64,000 nt of DNA from Streptococcus plurextorum DSM 22810 (GCF_000423745.1 NZ_AUIO01000007.1:1-64000), one strand, 5' to 3'. Shown: positions 29,598-38,300, numbered from the stretch's first letter. Numbers and translations: made by a program. Notes: generated by a model from the sequence alone, not told the origin.

Positions 29598-31136
29598 ATG
29601 TCAATTTTAGAAGTTAAAAACTTGAGTCACGGTTTTGGTGACCGCGCGATTTTTGAAAATGTCTCGTTTCGTTTACTAAAGGGTGAGCATATTGGCCTTG
29701 TCGGTGCTAACGGTGAAGGAAAATCAACTTTTATGTCCATTGTCACAGGCTCTCTTCAACCTGATGAGGGGAAGGTAGAGTGGTCAAAATACGTGACCGT
29801 TGGCTACCTTGACCAGCATGCTGTCCTTGAGAAAGGCATGACGGTTCGTGATGTGCTTCGCACCGCTTTTGATGAGCTCTTCAAGACAGAAGCTCGTATC
29901 AATGATATTTACATGTCTATGGCAGAAGAAGGAGCAGACGTTGATGCCCTCATGGAAGAAGTGGGTGAACTTCAAGATCGTCTCGAGTCACGTGATTTCT
30001 ATGTCCTAGATGCTAAGATAGATGAGGTGGCTCGTGCTTTAGGTGTCATGGACTTTGGTATGGAATCAGATGTGACAGAACTCTCGGGCGGTCAACGCAC
30101 CAAGGTCTTATTGGCCAAGCTCCTTCTCGAAAAACCTGATATTTTGCTTTTGGACGAGCCGACCAACCACTTGGATGCCGAGCATATCGCTTGGTTGAAG
30201 CGCTACTTACAAGAGTATGAAAATGCTTTTGTACTCATTTCCCATGATATTCCATTCTTAAATGATGTCATTAACATTGTCTATCACGTGGAAAATCTTG
30301 ATTTGGTGCGTTATGCTGGGGATTATGATAACTTCCAGTCTGTACATGCCATGAAAAAAGCGCAGCTAGAAGCTGCTTATGAGCGCCAGCAGAAAGAAAT
30401 TGCAGATCTTCAAGACTTTGTTAACCGGAACAAGGCTCGTGTAGCAACACGAAATATGGCCATGTCGCGTCAGAAGAAATTGGACAAGATGGAAATCATT
30501 GAACTGCAAGCTGAAAAGCCAAAACCATCTTTTGACTTTAAAGAGTCACGGACGCCTGGACGTTTCATTTTCCAGACAAAAGATCTGGTTATTGGTTACG
30601 ACCGTCCGTTGACAAAAGCGCCATTAAATCTGACCTTGGAACGCAACCAAAAAATTGCCATTGTCGGAGCTAATGGTATCGGAAAAACCACTCTTTTGAA
30701 AAGCTTACTTGGGGAAATCAAGGCACTTTCTGGTCAGGTAGAACGTGGTGATTTCTTGGAAATTGGCTATTTTGAACAGGAGACAGCAGGTTCTCGTCAG
30801 ACACCACTAGAAGCTGTCTGGGACGCCTTTCCAGCTCTTAATCAAGCAGAAGTTCGTGCAGCGCTAGCTCGTTGTGGCTTAACTTCTAAGCACATTGAGA
30901 GTCAAATTCAGGTCTTGTCAGGTGGTGAGCAAGCCAAGGTTCGCTTCTGTTTGTTGATGAATCGTGAAAATAACGTCTTAGTCCTTGATGAGCCGACCAA
31001 CCACTTGGATGTTGATGCAAAAGACGAACTCAAACGTGCTCTGAAAGCTTATAAGGGCACCATCCTCATGGTCTGTCACGAGCCTGATTTTTATGACGGT
31101 TGGACAGAGGTGTGGGACTTTAATCAGATGATATAA
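29598..31136 (+). CDS. ABC-F family ATPase (512 residues)
   Basis: Soluble twin-ATPase protein of the ABC-F class, which act at the ribosome E site in translation or antibiotic protection. First cassette: Walker A GANGEGKST near 37 (Glu in place of the usual Ala/Ser), signature ELSGGQRTKVLLAKLL, Walker B LLLDEPTNHLD. A linker near 255-300 (KAQLEAAYERQQKEIADLQDF). Second cassette: GANGIGKTT, LSGGEQAKVRFCLL, VLDEPTNHLD. No C-terminal extension. It matches the housekeeping-type Firmicute proteins of about 515 residues more than known resistance factors. The start lacks a local ribosome site; a ten-codon leader frame ends just before it. Confidence 0.9.
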   Translation: MSILEVKNLSHGFGDRAIFENVSFRLLKGEHIGLVGANGEGKSTFMSIVTGSLQPDEGKVEWSKYVTVGYLDQHAVLEKGMTVRDVLRTAFDELFKTEARINDIYMSMAEEGADVDALMEEVGELQDRLESRDFYVLDAKIDEVARALGVMDFGMESDVTELSGGQRTKVLLAKLLLEKPDILLLDEPTNHLDAEHIAWLKRYLQEYENAFVLISHDIPFLNDVINIVYHVENLDLVRYAGDYDNFQSVHAMKKAQLEAAYERQQKEIADLQDFVNRNKARVATRNMAMSRQKKLDKMEIIELQAEKPKPSFDFKESRTPGRFIFQTKDLVIGYDRPLTKAPLNLTLERNQKIAIVGANGIGKTTLLKSLLGEIKALSGQVERGDFLEIGYFEQETAGSRQTPLEAVWDAFPALNQAEVRAALARCGLTSKHIESQIQVLSGGEQAKVRFCLLMNRENNVLVLDEPTNHLDVDAKDELKRALKAYKGTILMVCHEPDFYDGWTEVWDFNQMI

Positions 31137-31386
31137 GACAAAGGCTAGGTGCTTCATAAATAGGCTGAAAAACGCTCTTAATTTTAGATAGGGTTATCGA
31201 TTTTGCGAGCGAAAGCGAGCACCAACAGCGACTCTTTGTCTTGGTAGAAGTGGTGAAACCACTTGTATTTACGCTGTCAGAAATTTTTGAAATCCCAGGC
31301 TCAAAAATGAGCTATGGCCTTTCGGAGGTGGTTATTTCCGTCTCTACCACACAAGAAAAGGGACGAAAGGACTTTTTCTTCAGGCT
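31137..31386. repeat. Hairpin-rich element after ABC-F gene, candidate small repeat
   Basis: No convincing gene. From 31241 to 31350 the sequence is flanked by related inverted ends (GGTAGAAGTGGT... and ...ACCGTCTCTACC region) and holds AAGTGGT-GAA-ACCACTT (31248-31264) and GCTCA-AAAA-TGAGC hairpins. Upstream is GCGAGC-GAAA-GCGAGC. This looks like a RUP/BOX-like or MITE-like element; it occurs once in this window. Confidence 0.4.
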
Positions 31387-31422
31387 AAAATCCCCTACGT
31401 CTTTGAGATGTAGGGGATTTTG
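31387..31422. terminator. Bidirectional terminator between ABC-F gene and yfhO
   Basis: AAAATCCCCTAC / GTAGGGGATTTT with an 11-nt loop between convergent genes. Confidence 0.88.
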
Positions 31423-31424
31423 TT

Positions 31425-34313
31425 TTATGCACTGGCTTTTTGTGATTTTTGTTTGTCTAGGAAGTAAAGGGTTGCTAGGCTGACAATCGAAAGAAGTGAG
31501 ATGAGGCTTCCTGTCAAAAGACCTGGAGCGTTAAAGACCAGTTCAATTTGGTGTTGACCAGCTGATATTGGGAAAGAAAGTAGGCTTCCCCAGGCTTCAG
31601 TGGTCTCGACAGCTTTTCCATCCACCAAAACGGTCCATCCTGGATTGTAAGGGATGCTAGTCATCATCAGACTGCTATCATCTGTAATGTTAACTGTTCC
31701 GGTAATCTTGGTGTTGCTAGCTGAAGTAACAGTCATGCTCTGTTTTAAGCGGTCATCAAGTACTTTTTGGATAGCAGGTGTGTCTGCACGAACTAGAGAG
31801 AAATTGGTTAAATTGATTTTCTCCTCAGTAGAAGTGGAAATTTCAAAAGTAATTGGCTGTCCTTTTTGATGATGGGCAATTTGCCAGAGTTGCACTTGAT
31901 CAAACATCTGGGTGTAGTTATACCACTGACCATTTAATTTGATATTCATGATTCCCATGGATTTACGCAGTTCATAAGGCGCTTGGAAATAGTAGGTCAA
32001 GTCTGTTTGAGGAACAAAACTAAAGGTAATGGTTGCGGGCTGTGTTTGGTCAATTCTACGGTAAATTTTCTGTCCATTGCTATCATCGAGCTCAAAATTG
32101 TCTAAGGTAATCTCATTAAAGGCAGCATGAAGGAAGAAATCCTGCTTTTGTCCGGACATGGAATTAAGAATGATATTTTGATTAGAAACAGGGTTATTTG
32201 TTCCAAATTTAATATTACGGACACTGCTATTAGTACCGTAGGCAAGAGGAATAATATTGGGGTTTTCGTAATAGAAGAACGTGTCATCTTCACCGATGAG
32301 GGTATAATAATCGGTGATGTCTTTACGACTAGAAGTCTTAGCAAAGAAATGCTCTTTAGGATTATTTTGGGTATCCTCATTGCTATAAGGTTTTCGTGCC
32401 ACATGATAACGCACCCCAAAAATAGTATCTGTCAATAGCGTTCCGTTTGTATAGAAGGTCGAAGCATTTCCCCCCATGTCTCCCATAGAAGCCATAAGAT
32501 TAAGGGTCGATTTTTCTAGACTTGAGCTGAAATTGCTAAGGCTATTGTAAGAGCCAATCAGAGGGTCATTTTTAGAATAGAAAAAGTCAGTTCCGATGCG
32601 GTAGAAAGGCTGATCGGAGAGTTCCTCCACGGTATTTCCCATCTTATCAAGCTTGACCGCTAAGTCGCTGAATTTGTAAGCATCGGTATAGCCGATACGT
32701 GCTTGAGAAATATAGGCATTGAGTCCCAACTCAAAAATAGTGACACACGCCATGATAAAAGCCCCTAATTCTTTAGGTTTATAGCTGAAAAATAGCAGAG
32801 CAGCTAGCCAAGTAAAGGCGGTAAAGGTCAGTTGAGTCATCAAATAACCTTTGAACAGCAAGAAGATACAGATGGCAGTAATGATTGCAGCGCTAAAAAT
32901 TAAGATGCGCTTTTGCCGTTTCTTAGCCTGACTGTTAAGCCAATAGGCATAAGAGATAGTGGCATAAAGTAGAATAAATAAGATAAAAACAGGGAATGGG
33001 TTATGATTTGCCCAATCAGTCAGAGCAGGTAGCTGTTCTTTCTCAAGGAAAGTGAATGACTGACTTCCTAGATAGGCAAGAGCTAACCCACTAAAAGTAA
33101 AGGCGATGGCGGTATCACGCCATTTTATGTTACGATGATTTTGAAGGGCTTGGAAGGCCAAAAGCACCATAAAAAAGGAGAAAATCCAAGAAAAACGATA
33201 GAAGAAACCAGCAGGATTTTGCCCCATGTGCCAGATCTTGCTTGAGAATTCATGGCTAAAAGAGAGGAGAAAAATAAAGGTGATGAGCAGGAATCCAATT
33301 TTGCGCCTGCGGTCGACTTTGGCGTATCGGAAAAAATAAAAGAAACCAAAGAGTGCCAAAGCCCCAATATAAATATTTGGCAAATTAGGACCTGCCGGCC
33401 AAGATTCGTTATCAAAAGCTCCGACAGTTAGTTTGGCCAAGATGTCTAAGGGATTGATTTGAAGCTTCCAATCAAAGCGTAATGGAGCATTGTAGGCTCC
33501 TTTACTGCGCAATAGGTTTAGGATGATTGGGTAGAGGGTGACAAAAGTAGTGGTAACAGCTAAAAAGGAATAGGCAACCACTCTCACCAAAGGCACTAGA
33601 AAAGAGCTGACATTGTCTTTTAGTTGCTGTTTTAGAGACCATTTTGGGAGCATATAAGCAATGGCATAAAGAGCTACAAAAAGACTGATCATATAGCCCA
33701 TATAAAATTGTAAAAAGACTGTCAATGCCAAGGTTATAATGTACTTAAAGGGTTTGCCTCCATCTAATGTTTCTTCTAAGTAGAGGATGACAAGAGGCAG
33801 CATAATCATGGCATCGTAGAAGATTGGATTCATTTGATAGGAAACCAACATGCCAGATAAGGCGTAAGCCGTAGCCATCAGTGGAACAAGCAGTTTACCT
33901 TTTTCGAGTCCCTGATACCGTTTCACTAAAAGGTGGCTAAAGGTCAGTCCCATAAAGCCATAGCGTAAGGCAATCGAAAGGACAACTGCCCATTTGAATT
34001 GGCTAAGAGGAAAGAGGATATAAAAAATGTTGAAAGGGCTAAGCAGGTAGTAGCCCAAGACCCCAATCATCTCTCCCCCTATTGATTTCTCAAAAGAGTA
34101 AAGCAGAGCAGACCAATCCCCTGTCAGTACAGTTTCTTTTAAATAAGCGTAAAAGCCAATGTATTGTTGTCCAAAATCTACCGCCATCAAACTCTTGTTC
34201 CCAAATGGAAAGGCTCCGTTAGCTATCCAAACCAAAAGCATGATAATGATGGGTAAACTAAAACCCGCTAGATAAATCAGCCTTTTCTGCTGTTTTTGTC
34301 CCATTGTGTCCAT
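31425..34313 (-). CDS. YfhO family membrane glycosyltransferase (GT-C type)
   Basis: A 962-residue polytopic protein with about 12-14 membrane segments and a large extracytoplasmic C-terminal part (about 540-920), ending with a last membrane helix. Start block: GKNSLMAVDFGQQYIGFYAY-like region (FGNKSLMAVDFGQQY). YfhO proteins take sugars from an undecaprenyl-phosphate carrier and put them on lipoteichoic acid or other envelope polymers. The ATG overlaps the stop of the upstream GT2 gene (TAATG), so the pair is coupled: GT2 loads the carrier, YfhO transfers outside. Ends at a shared terminator. Confidence 0.9.
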   Translation of the reverse strand: MDTMGQKQQKRLIYLAGFSLPIIIMLLVWIANGAFPFGNKSLMAVDFGQQYIGFYAYLKETVLTGDWSALLYSFEKSIGGEMIGVLGYYLLSPFNIFYILFPLSQFKWAVVLSIALRYGFMGLTFSHLLVKRYQGLEKGKLLVPLMATAYALSGMLVSYQMNPIFYDAMIMLPLVILYLEETLDGGKPFKYIITLALTVFLQFYMGYMISLFVALYAIAYMLPKWSLKQQLKDNVSSFLVPLVRVVAYSFLAVTTTFVTLYPIILNLLRSKGAYNAPLRFDWKLQINPLDILAKLTVGAFDNESWPAGPNLPNIYIGALALFGFFYFFRYAKVDRRRKIGFLLITFIFLLSFSHEFSSKIWHMGQNPAGFFYRFSWIFSFFMVLLAFQALQNHRNIKWRDTAIAFTFSGLALAYLGSQSFTFLEKEQLPALTDWANHNPFPVFILFILLYATISYAYWLNSQAKKRQKRILIFSAAIITAICIFLLFKGYLMTQLTFTAFTWLAALLFFSYKPKELGAFIMACVTIFELGLNAYISQARIGYTDAYKFSDLAVKLDKMGNTVEELSDQPFYRIGTDFFYSKNDPLIGSYNSLSNFSSSLEKSTLNLMASMGDMGGNASTFYTNGTLLTDTIFGVRYHVARKPYSNEDTQNNPKEHFFAKTSSRKDITDYYTLIGEDDTFFYYENPNIIPLAYGTNSSVRNIKFGTNNPVSNQNIILNSMSGQKQDFFLHAAFNEITLDNFELDDSNGQKIYRRIDQTQPATITFSFVPQTDLTYYFQAPYELRKSMGIMNIKLNGQWYNYTQMFDQVQLWQIAHHQKGQPITFEISTSTEEKINLTNFSLVRADTPAIQKVLDDRLKQSMTVTSASNTKITGTVNITDDSSLMMTSIPYNPGWTVLVDGKAVETTEAWGSLLSFPISAGQHQIELVFNAPGLLTGSLISLLSIVSLATLYFLDKQKSQKASA

Positions 34314-35272
34314 TAACCTAATCCTTCCTTATTAGCCTTATCAATATTTGAGCTGTTGATAATATAGTGTGGTCGCTTTTTCACTTCATAATAGATTTTC
34401 CCGATATACTCGCCTAAAATACCAATTGAAATCAATTGCACACCACCAAAGAGAATAATGGCCGCAATGGTCGTGAAATAGCCACTGACACTAGCTTCTG
34501 GAGATGTCACATACTTTAATAGCTCGACAAAGAGGTAAGCTAGAGCAAGCAAGGTTGCTACAGTTCCTAATTGAAGACAGAAACGAAGCGGTTTATCGTT
34601 AAAAGAGATAATCCCTTGCATGGCATAGTTGAGCGACTTTCCAAAGGAAAACTTGCTTTGTCCAGCTTGACGAACCTGATTTTGATAAGGAATGACCTTC
34701 TCCTTGAAACCAATCCATTCGTAGAGACCTTTGTTAAAGCGATTGTACTCTGGAAGGGAAATAAAGGTGTCAACAGCTTTTCGGCTCAGAAGGCGAAATT
34801 CTGATTTTCCATCTTGGAGTTTGACATCCATAAAACGATTGGACAAGGCATAAAAAGCGCGGGCAAAAAAGGTGGAGCTAGCTTTTTCCCCTGTTCGATC
34901 ACGCTGCCCGCTGACAATGTCATAGCCTTCTTTGTAGGCAGAAAGAAAATCAGGAATCAAACTTGGTGGGTGCTGTAAGTCTCCATCCATAACCAAGACA
35001 GCATCACCACTGGCATAGCGAAAACCTGCTAAAATCCCTCCTTCACGGCCAAAATTCCTGCTAAAACTGATGTAGCGAACATGCGGATCTTGCACTGCTA
35101 TCCTTTCTATCAAGGAAAGGGTCGTATCGGTTGAACCATCATCGATGTACAGCAGCTCGTAGTCACTCAACTGGTCAGGAACCATTTTCTCAAGGACAGT
35201 TTTGACGGCTGTGTGTGTGTTTGTGATCATTTTTTCTTCGTTTAAGAAGGTGATGAGAACCGTTAATTTCAT
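34313..35272 (-). CDS. GT2 polyprenyl-phosphate glycosyltransferase (CsbB/GtrB-like)
   Basis: A 319-residue enzyme that transfers a sugar nucleotide to undecaprenyl phosphate. Catalytic GT-A part: LITFLNEEKMI, DDGSTDTTLSLIE, FSRNFGREGGILAGF, the metal-binding VMDGDLQHPP, and RLLSRKAVDTF. Two membrane helices follow (about 233-255 and 270-295). The start at 35272 (MKLTVLI) follows GAGG; a longer frame to 35296 is rejected. Operon partner of yfhO. The sugar cannot be read from sequence; GlcNAc is the precedent in Bacillus and Listeria relatives. Confidence 0.92.
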   Translation of the reverse strand: MKLTVLITFLNEEKMITNTHTAVKTVLEKMVPDQLSDYELLYIDDGSTDTTLSLIERIAVQDPHVRYISFSRNFGREGGILAGFRYASGDAVLVMDGDLQHPPSLIPDFLSAYKEGYDIVSGQRDRTGEKASSTFFARAFYALSNRFMDVKLQDGKSEFRLLSRKAVDTFISLPEYNRFNKGLYEWIGFKEKVIPYQNQVRQAGQSKFSFGKSLNYAMQGIISFNDKPLRFCLQLGTVATLLALAYLFVELLKYVTSPEASVSGYFTTIAAIILFGGVQLISIGILGEYIGKIYYEVKKRPHYIINSSNIDKANKEGLG

Positions 35273-35321
35273 AGAATATCCTCTTTCTAGTAACATTCTT
35301 ATTCTATCATAAATTTAGATA

Positions 35322-35330
35322 TGTTATAAT
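35322..35330 (+). promoter_or_regulatory. Extended -10 six bases before the deformylase-like ATG
   Basis: TGTTATAAT at 35322-35330, then GACTAT and ATG at 35337. Transcription is expected to begin at or next to the A of ATG, giving a leaderless message. Confidence 0.7.
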
Positions 35331-35336
35331 GACTAT

Positions 35337-35747
35337 ATGATTAAAACTATTGTAACAGATACTTTTTTCTTATCTCAGTTTTCACTCAAAGCCACTAAAG
35401 ACGATCTTTATTTGGCACAAGATTTGCGTGATACCCTAGCTTACCACCGTGAAGCCTGTGTGGGCATGGCTGCCAATATGATTGGCGTTAAAAAGCGTGT
35501 TATTATCATTAGTATGGGCTTTGTTGATCTTGTCATGTTCAATCCTGTGCTTTTGCAAAAATCTGGTGCTTACCAGACAGAGGAATCTTGCCTGTCCTTA
35601 CAAGGAAGCCGACCAACCACGCGCTATCAGGAGATTACTGTTAGCTACCGTGATGAAAAATGGCTAGAAAAAACCTTGACCTTGAAAGATTTTCCTGCTC
35701 AAATTGTCCAACATGAGTTGGATCACCTAGAGGGAATTGTGATTTAG
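35337..35747 (+). CDS. Peptide-deformylase-like protein with altered motif 1
   Basis: A 136-residue protein of the deformylase fold. Motif 2 is ESCLS (83-87) for EGCLS and motif 3 QHELDH (125-130) is intact, so the metal ligands Cys85, His126, His130 and the catalytic Glu127 are kept. Motif 1, normally GxGLAAPQ, is CVGMAANM (41-48): the catalytic Gln is Met. Known streptococcal genomes often carry such a second short deformylase relative, whose activity is unclear. No Shine-Dalgarno; the promoter is so close that the message should be leaderless. Divergent from the GT2 gene. Confidence 0.85.
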   Translation: MIKTIVTDTFFLSQFSLKATKDDLYLAQDLRDTLAYHREACVGMAANMIGVKKRVIIISMGFVDLVMFNPVLLQKSGAYQTEESCLSLQGSRPTTRYQEITVSYRDEKWLEKTLTLKDFPAQIVQHELDHLEGIVI

Positions 35748-36064
35748 TATTGGGCATCTCTATAAACTCCCAAAATTGCGAATTTGGAGTTATGAAAGCC
35801 TTGTTAAATCAACATTTTAAATTTTAGAAAATTAATTTTTAGAGGTCCCCTATTGTTTTCGTGAGCAGAAGTAGATTCGTCGACAATCCCTATGCCGCAA
35901 CTAGCGGAGCTACGCTTGCCTTTGACATAAGGATGGCAAAACTAGGGTGGCCAAGGAAACTTTAGTCGTCACACGACATTATTGTCTGTGTATGCAGAAA
36001 GATGTTGTTAATGCGCTAAGAACATCTTTCGTTAAAGCTATTTAGACACATCTAGGAGGAAAGA
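35748..36064. other. Gene-free region with inverted repeats
   Basis: About 317 bp without a gene. GGGCATCTCTA (35752-35762) faces TAGAGGTCCCC (35840-35850), 8 of 11 pairing, about 99 bp apart, with an inner hairpin AACTCC...GGAGTT (35765-35791): a possible MITE or insertion-sequence remnant. Further on, GAAAGATGTT (35997-36006) pairs perfectly with AACATCTTTC (36021-36030) just before the next gene. Confidence 0.5.
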
Positions 36065-36448
36065 ATGGCAGAAACCATTGAGGCAGTTTTAGACTTATAC
36101 AGGAAAGCCGTCTTGGACAAGGACCAGGACTTGATGCTCTCCTTGTATTGCGACGATGTCTTGATTTACGATGTAGCTGGGCAATGGTCTCTGTCTGGCA
36201 AGCAAGACTTGGCAAAAATGGTTACAGCTTGGTTTCAAGAGATTGGGACAGATAGGGTAGCTGTGGATTTTTCAAATCTAGAAATCCATGAATCCCCAAC
36301 CTGTGCCTTTGCCTATTTTGATGCTCGATTTTCAAAAATCGGTTTTGAGCAATCTGTCACAGATCGATTCACACTGGGCTTTATTTACGAGAACGGCTGG
36401 AAAATCAAGCACCAGCATGCTAGCCATCCATTAAAAATCAGTCATTGA
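36065..36448 (+). CDS. Nuclear transport factor 2 (SnoaL)-like protein
   Basis: A 127-residue cone-shaped NTF2/SnoaL-like fold: an N-terminal helix (EAVLDLYRKAVLDKDQDLMLSLYCDDVLIYD), an alternating strand core (VDFSNLEIHESPTCAFAYFDARFS) and the final WKIKHQHASH strand typical of the family. Members are small enzymes or ligand binders; the ligand is unknown. An excellent AGGAGG precedes the start. A perfect 10-bp inverted repeat lies 35 nt upstream and may be an operator or leader hairpin. Confidence 0.82.
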   Translation: MAETIEAVLDLYRKAVLDKDQDLMLSLYCDDVLIYDVAGQWSLSGKQDLAKMVTAWFQEIGTDRVAVDFSNLEIHESPTCAFAYFDARFSKIGFEQSVTDRFTLGFIYENGWKIKHQHASHPLKISH

Positions 36449-36483
36449 TAGTTTACGTAAATTATCTTATATAAAACGATAGG

Positions 36484-36513
36484 ACTACTTTCATCTCCAT
36501 GAGAGTAGTTTTT
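36484..36513 (+). terminator. Terminator after NTF2-like gene
   Basis: ACTACTTTCAT / ATGAGAGTAGT stem with CTCC loop and T5. Confidence 0.85.
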
Positions 36514-36624
36514 GTCTTTTACAGCCATTTTCTGATATACTGGATGAGTATTAAATTTAGAAAGGTTTTGTTTTGGGTCATTCCCAAACAGTAGTCAGAT
36601 AGTCTGGCTAGAGGTATTAGTTTC

Positions 36625-37959
36625 ATGTCTCAAACCCATATTAATGTTATCGGAGCTGGTTTGGCTGGCTCAGAAGCTGCTTATCAAATTGCCAAGCGTG
36701 GCATTCCTGTCAAACTCTACGAGATGCGTGGTGTCAAGCCAACGCCACAGCACAAGACCGATAAGTTTGCGGAGTTGGTTTGTTCTAACTCTTTCCGTGG
36801 CGATAGTTTGACCAACGCTGTCGGTCTTCTCAAGGAAGAAATGCGTCGCTTGGATTCCATTATCATGCGGGCTGGTGAGGCTCACCGTGTTCCTGCTGGT
36901 GGTGCTATGGCCATGGACCGTGAGAATTTCTCCCAAGCGGTCACAGATGAAATCCACAACCACCCACTGATTGAGGTCATCCGTGGTGAGATTACGGACA
37001 TTCCTGAAGATGCTATTACAGTTATTGCGACGGGGCCTTTGACGTCTGACGCCTTGGCGGAGAAGATTCACGCACTGAATGGTGGCGACGGTTTTTATTT
37101 CTACGATGCGGCAGCACCGATTGTGGACAGCTCGACCATTAACATGGATTTGGTCTATCTCAAGTCCCGTTATGATAAGGGAGAGGCTGCCTATCTCAAT
37201 GCTCCGATGAACAAGGAGCAGTTTACCGCTTTCTATGAAGCTTTGATTTCAGCCGAGGAAGCACCGCTTAATTCCTTTGAAAAAGAAAAATACTTTGAAG
37301 GCTGTATGCCCATTGAAGTCATGGCAAAACGTGGCATTAAAACCATGTTATATGGCCCGATGAAGCCAGTTGGTCTGGAATATCCAGAAGATTACAAGGG
37401 ACCTCGTGACGGCGAATACAAGACACCCTATGCTGTTGTCCAGCTCCGTCAGGATAATGCAGCTGGCAGCCTCTACAACATCGTAGGCTTCCAAACCCAT
37501 CTCAAGTGGGGTGAGCAGAAGCGGGTCTTCCAGATGATTCCAGGACTTGAAAATGCTGAGTTTGTTCGTTATGGTGTTATGCACCGCAATTCCTACATGG
37601 ATTCGCCAAACTTATTGGAACAGACCTTTGCCACCAAGAAAAATCCAAATCTGTTCTTTGCAGGTCAAATGACAGGAGTGGAAGGCTATGTCGAGTCTGC
37701 CGCCTCTGGTTTAGTGGCCGGTATCAATGCTGTTCGCCGTTTCCGTGGCGAAGCCCCAGTCATCTTCCCACAGACCACAGCCATCGGTGCTCTGCCATTC
37801 TACATCACCCACACCGAAAGCAAGCACTTCCAGCCTATGAATGTCAACTTTGGCATCATTAAGGAGCTGGACGGACCGCGGATCCGTGACAAGAAGGAGC
37901 GTTATGAAGCAATAGCAGAGCGTTCCCTCAAGGACTTGGAGGAGTTTTTGGCTTACTAA
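36625..37959 (+). CDS. trmFO: Methylenetetrahydrofolate--tRNA-(uracil-5-)-methyltransferase TrmFO
   Basis: Flavoprotein that makes ribothymidine at position 54 of tRNA from methylene-THF. 444 residues. FAD site [19 protein letters not shown] at the start; the catalytic Cys lies in LVCSNSFRG (near 52) and a second conserved Cys in [11 protein letters not shown] (near 226). Second nucleotide block [20 protein letters not shown]. An extended -10 (TGATATACT) at 36533-36541 gives a leader of about 78 nt with a GTTTTGGG / CCCAAAC-type hairpin. Codon use is richer in GC than the neighbours to the left. Confidence 0.96.
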   Translation: MSQTHINVIGAGLAGSEAAYQIAKRGIPVKLYEMRGVKPTPQHKTDKFAELVCSNSFRGDSLTNAVGLLKEEMRRLDSIIMRAGEAHRVPAGGAMAMDRENFSQAVTDEIHNHPLIEVIRGEITDIPEDAITVIATGPLTSDALAEKIHALNGGDGFYFYDAAAPIVDSSTINMDLVYLKSRYDKGEAAYLNAPMNKEQFTAFYEALISAEEAPLNSFEKEKYFEGCMPIEVMAKRGIKTMLYGPMKPVGLEYPEDYKGPRDGEYKTPYAVVQLRQDNAAGSLYNIVGFQTHLKWGEQKRVFQMIPGLENAEFVRYGVMHRNSYMDSPNLLEQTFATKKNPNLFFAGQMTGVEGYVESAASGLVAGINAVRRFRGEAPVIFPQTTAIGALPFYITHTESKHFQPMNVNFGIIKELDGPRIRDKKERYEAIAERSLKDLEEFLAY

Positions 37960-37977
37960 GATATTTAGACTATCATC

Positions 37978-37999
37978 AGACACCTTCGGGTGTCTTTTT
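37978..37999 (+). terminator. Terminator after trmFO
   Basis: AGACACC-TTCG-GGTGTCT hairpin with a UUCG tetraloop and T4. Confidence 0.88.
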
Positions 38000-38006
38000 G
38001 CTAATA

Positions 38007-38035
38007 TTGACATTTTGGGGAGTTCAGGTTATACT
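38007..38035 (+). promoter_or_regulatory. Promoter of toxin-antitoxin operon
   Basis: TTGACA (38007-38012), 17-nt spacer, TATACT (38030-38035). Confidence 0.9.
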
Positions 38036-38050
38036 GTTTACAGAGTAAAC
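38036..38050 (+). promoter_or_regulatory. Palindromic operator at the TA promoter
   Basis: GTTTAC-AGA-GTAAAC, a perfect 6-3-6 palindrome abutting the -10 and covering the expected start of transcription; likely bound by the antitoxin's ribbon-helix-helix domain. Confidence 0.75.
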
Positions 38051-38066
38051 ATTCGGAGGTGTCAAT

Positions 38067-38300
38067 ATGCATACTCTTTCAAAACCTATTGCAGTGCGAT
38101 TTGATGAAGATTTGGTCCAGTTGATTGAAGAAGTGTCTGCTGGTCAGCACATGACCAAGACGGACTTTATTCGAGAAGCTGTTTTAGAGAAATTAGAAGA
38201 TATGTACGATCTTGCCAAGGCAGAAAAAACCTACAAAGAGTGGGTTGACAGCGGTAAGAAAACCTATAGTCACGAAGAAATGATGAAGCGCTATGGCTAA
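38067..38300 (+). CDS. Antitoxin, ribbon-helix-helix (RelB/DUF6290-like)
   Basis: A 77-residue antitoxin. The N-terminal strand-helix-helix (KPIAVRFDEDLVQLIEEVSAGQHMTKTDFIREAVLEKLED) is a ribbon-helix-helix DNA-binding fold; the C-terminal part (LAKAEKTYKEWVDSGKKTYSHEEMMKRYG) would wrap the toxin. TCGGAGG precedes the start. It overlaps the toxin gene by 8 nt. A palindrome at the promoter is the expected autoregulatory site. Confidence 0.9.
   Translation: MHTLSKPIAVRFDEDLVQLIEEVSAGQHMTKTDFIREAVLEKLEDMYDLAKAEKTYKEWVDSGKKTYSHEEMMKRYG

Noticed and set aside
31241-31483. 80-codon plus-strand frame after the ABC-F gene
   Set aside because: It runs through a terminator hairpin and into the antisense of yfhO; no ribosome site. 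The DNA is better explained as a hairpin element.
35941-35960. T-box-like GGGTGG
   Set aside because: The bases that follow do not give the T-box (no ACCGCG), no specifier stem and no tRNA-related gene downstream.
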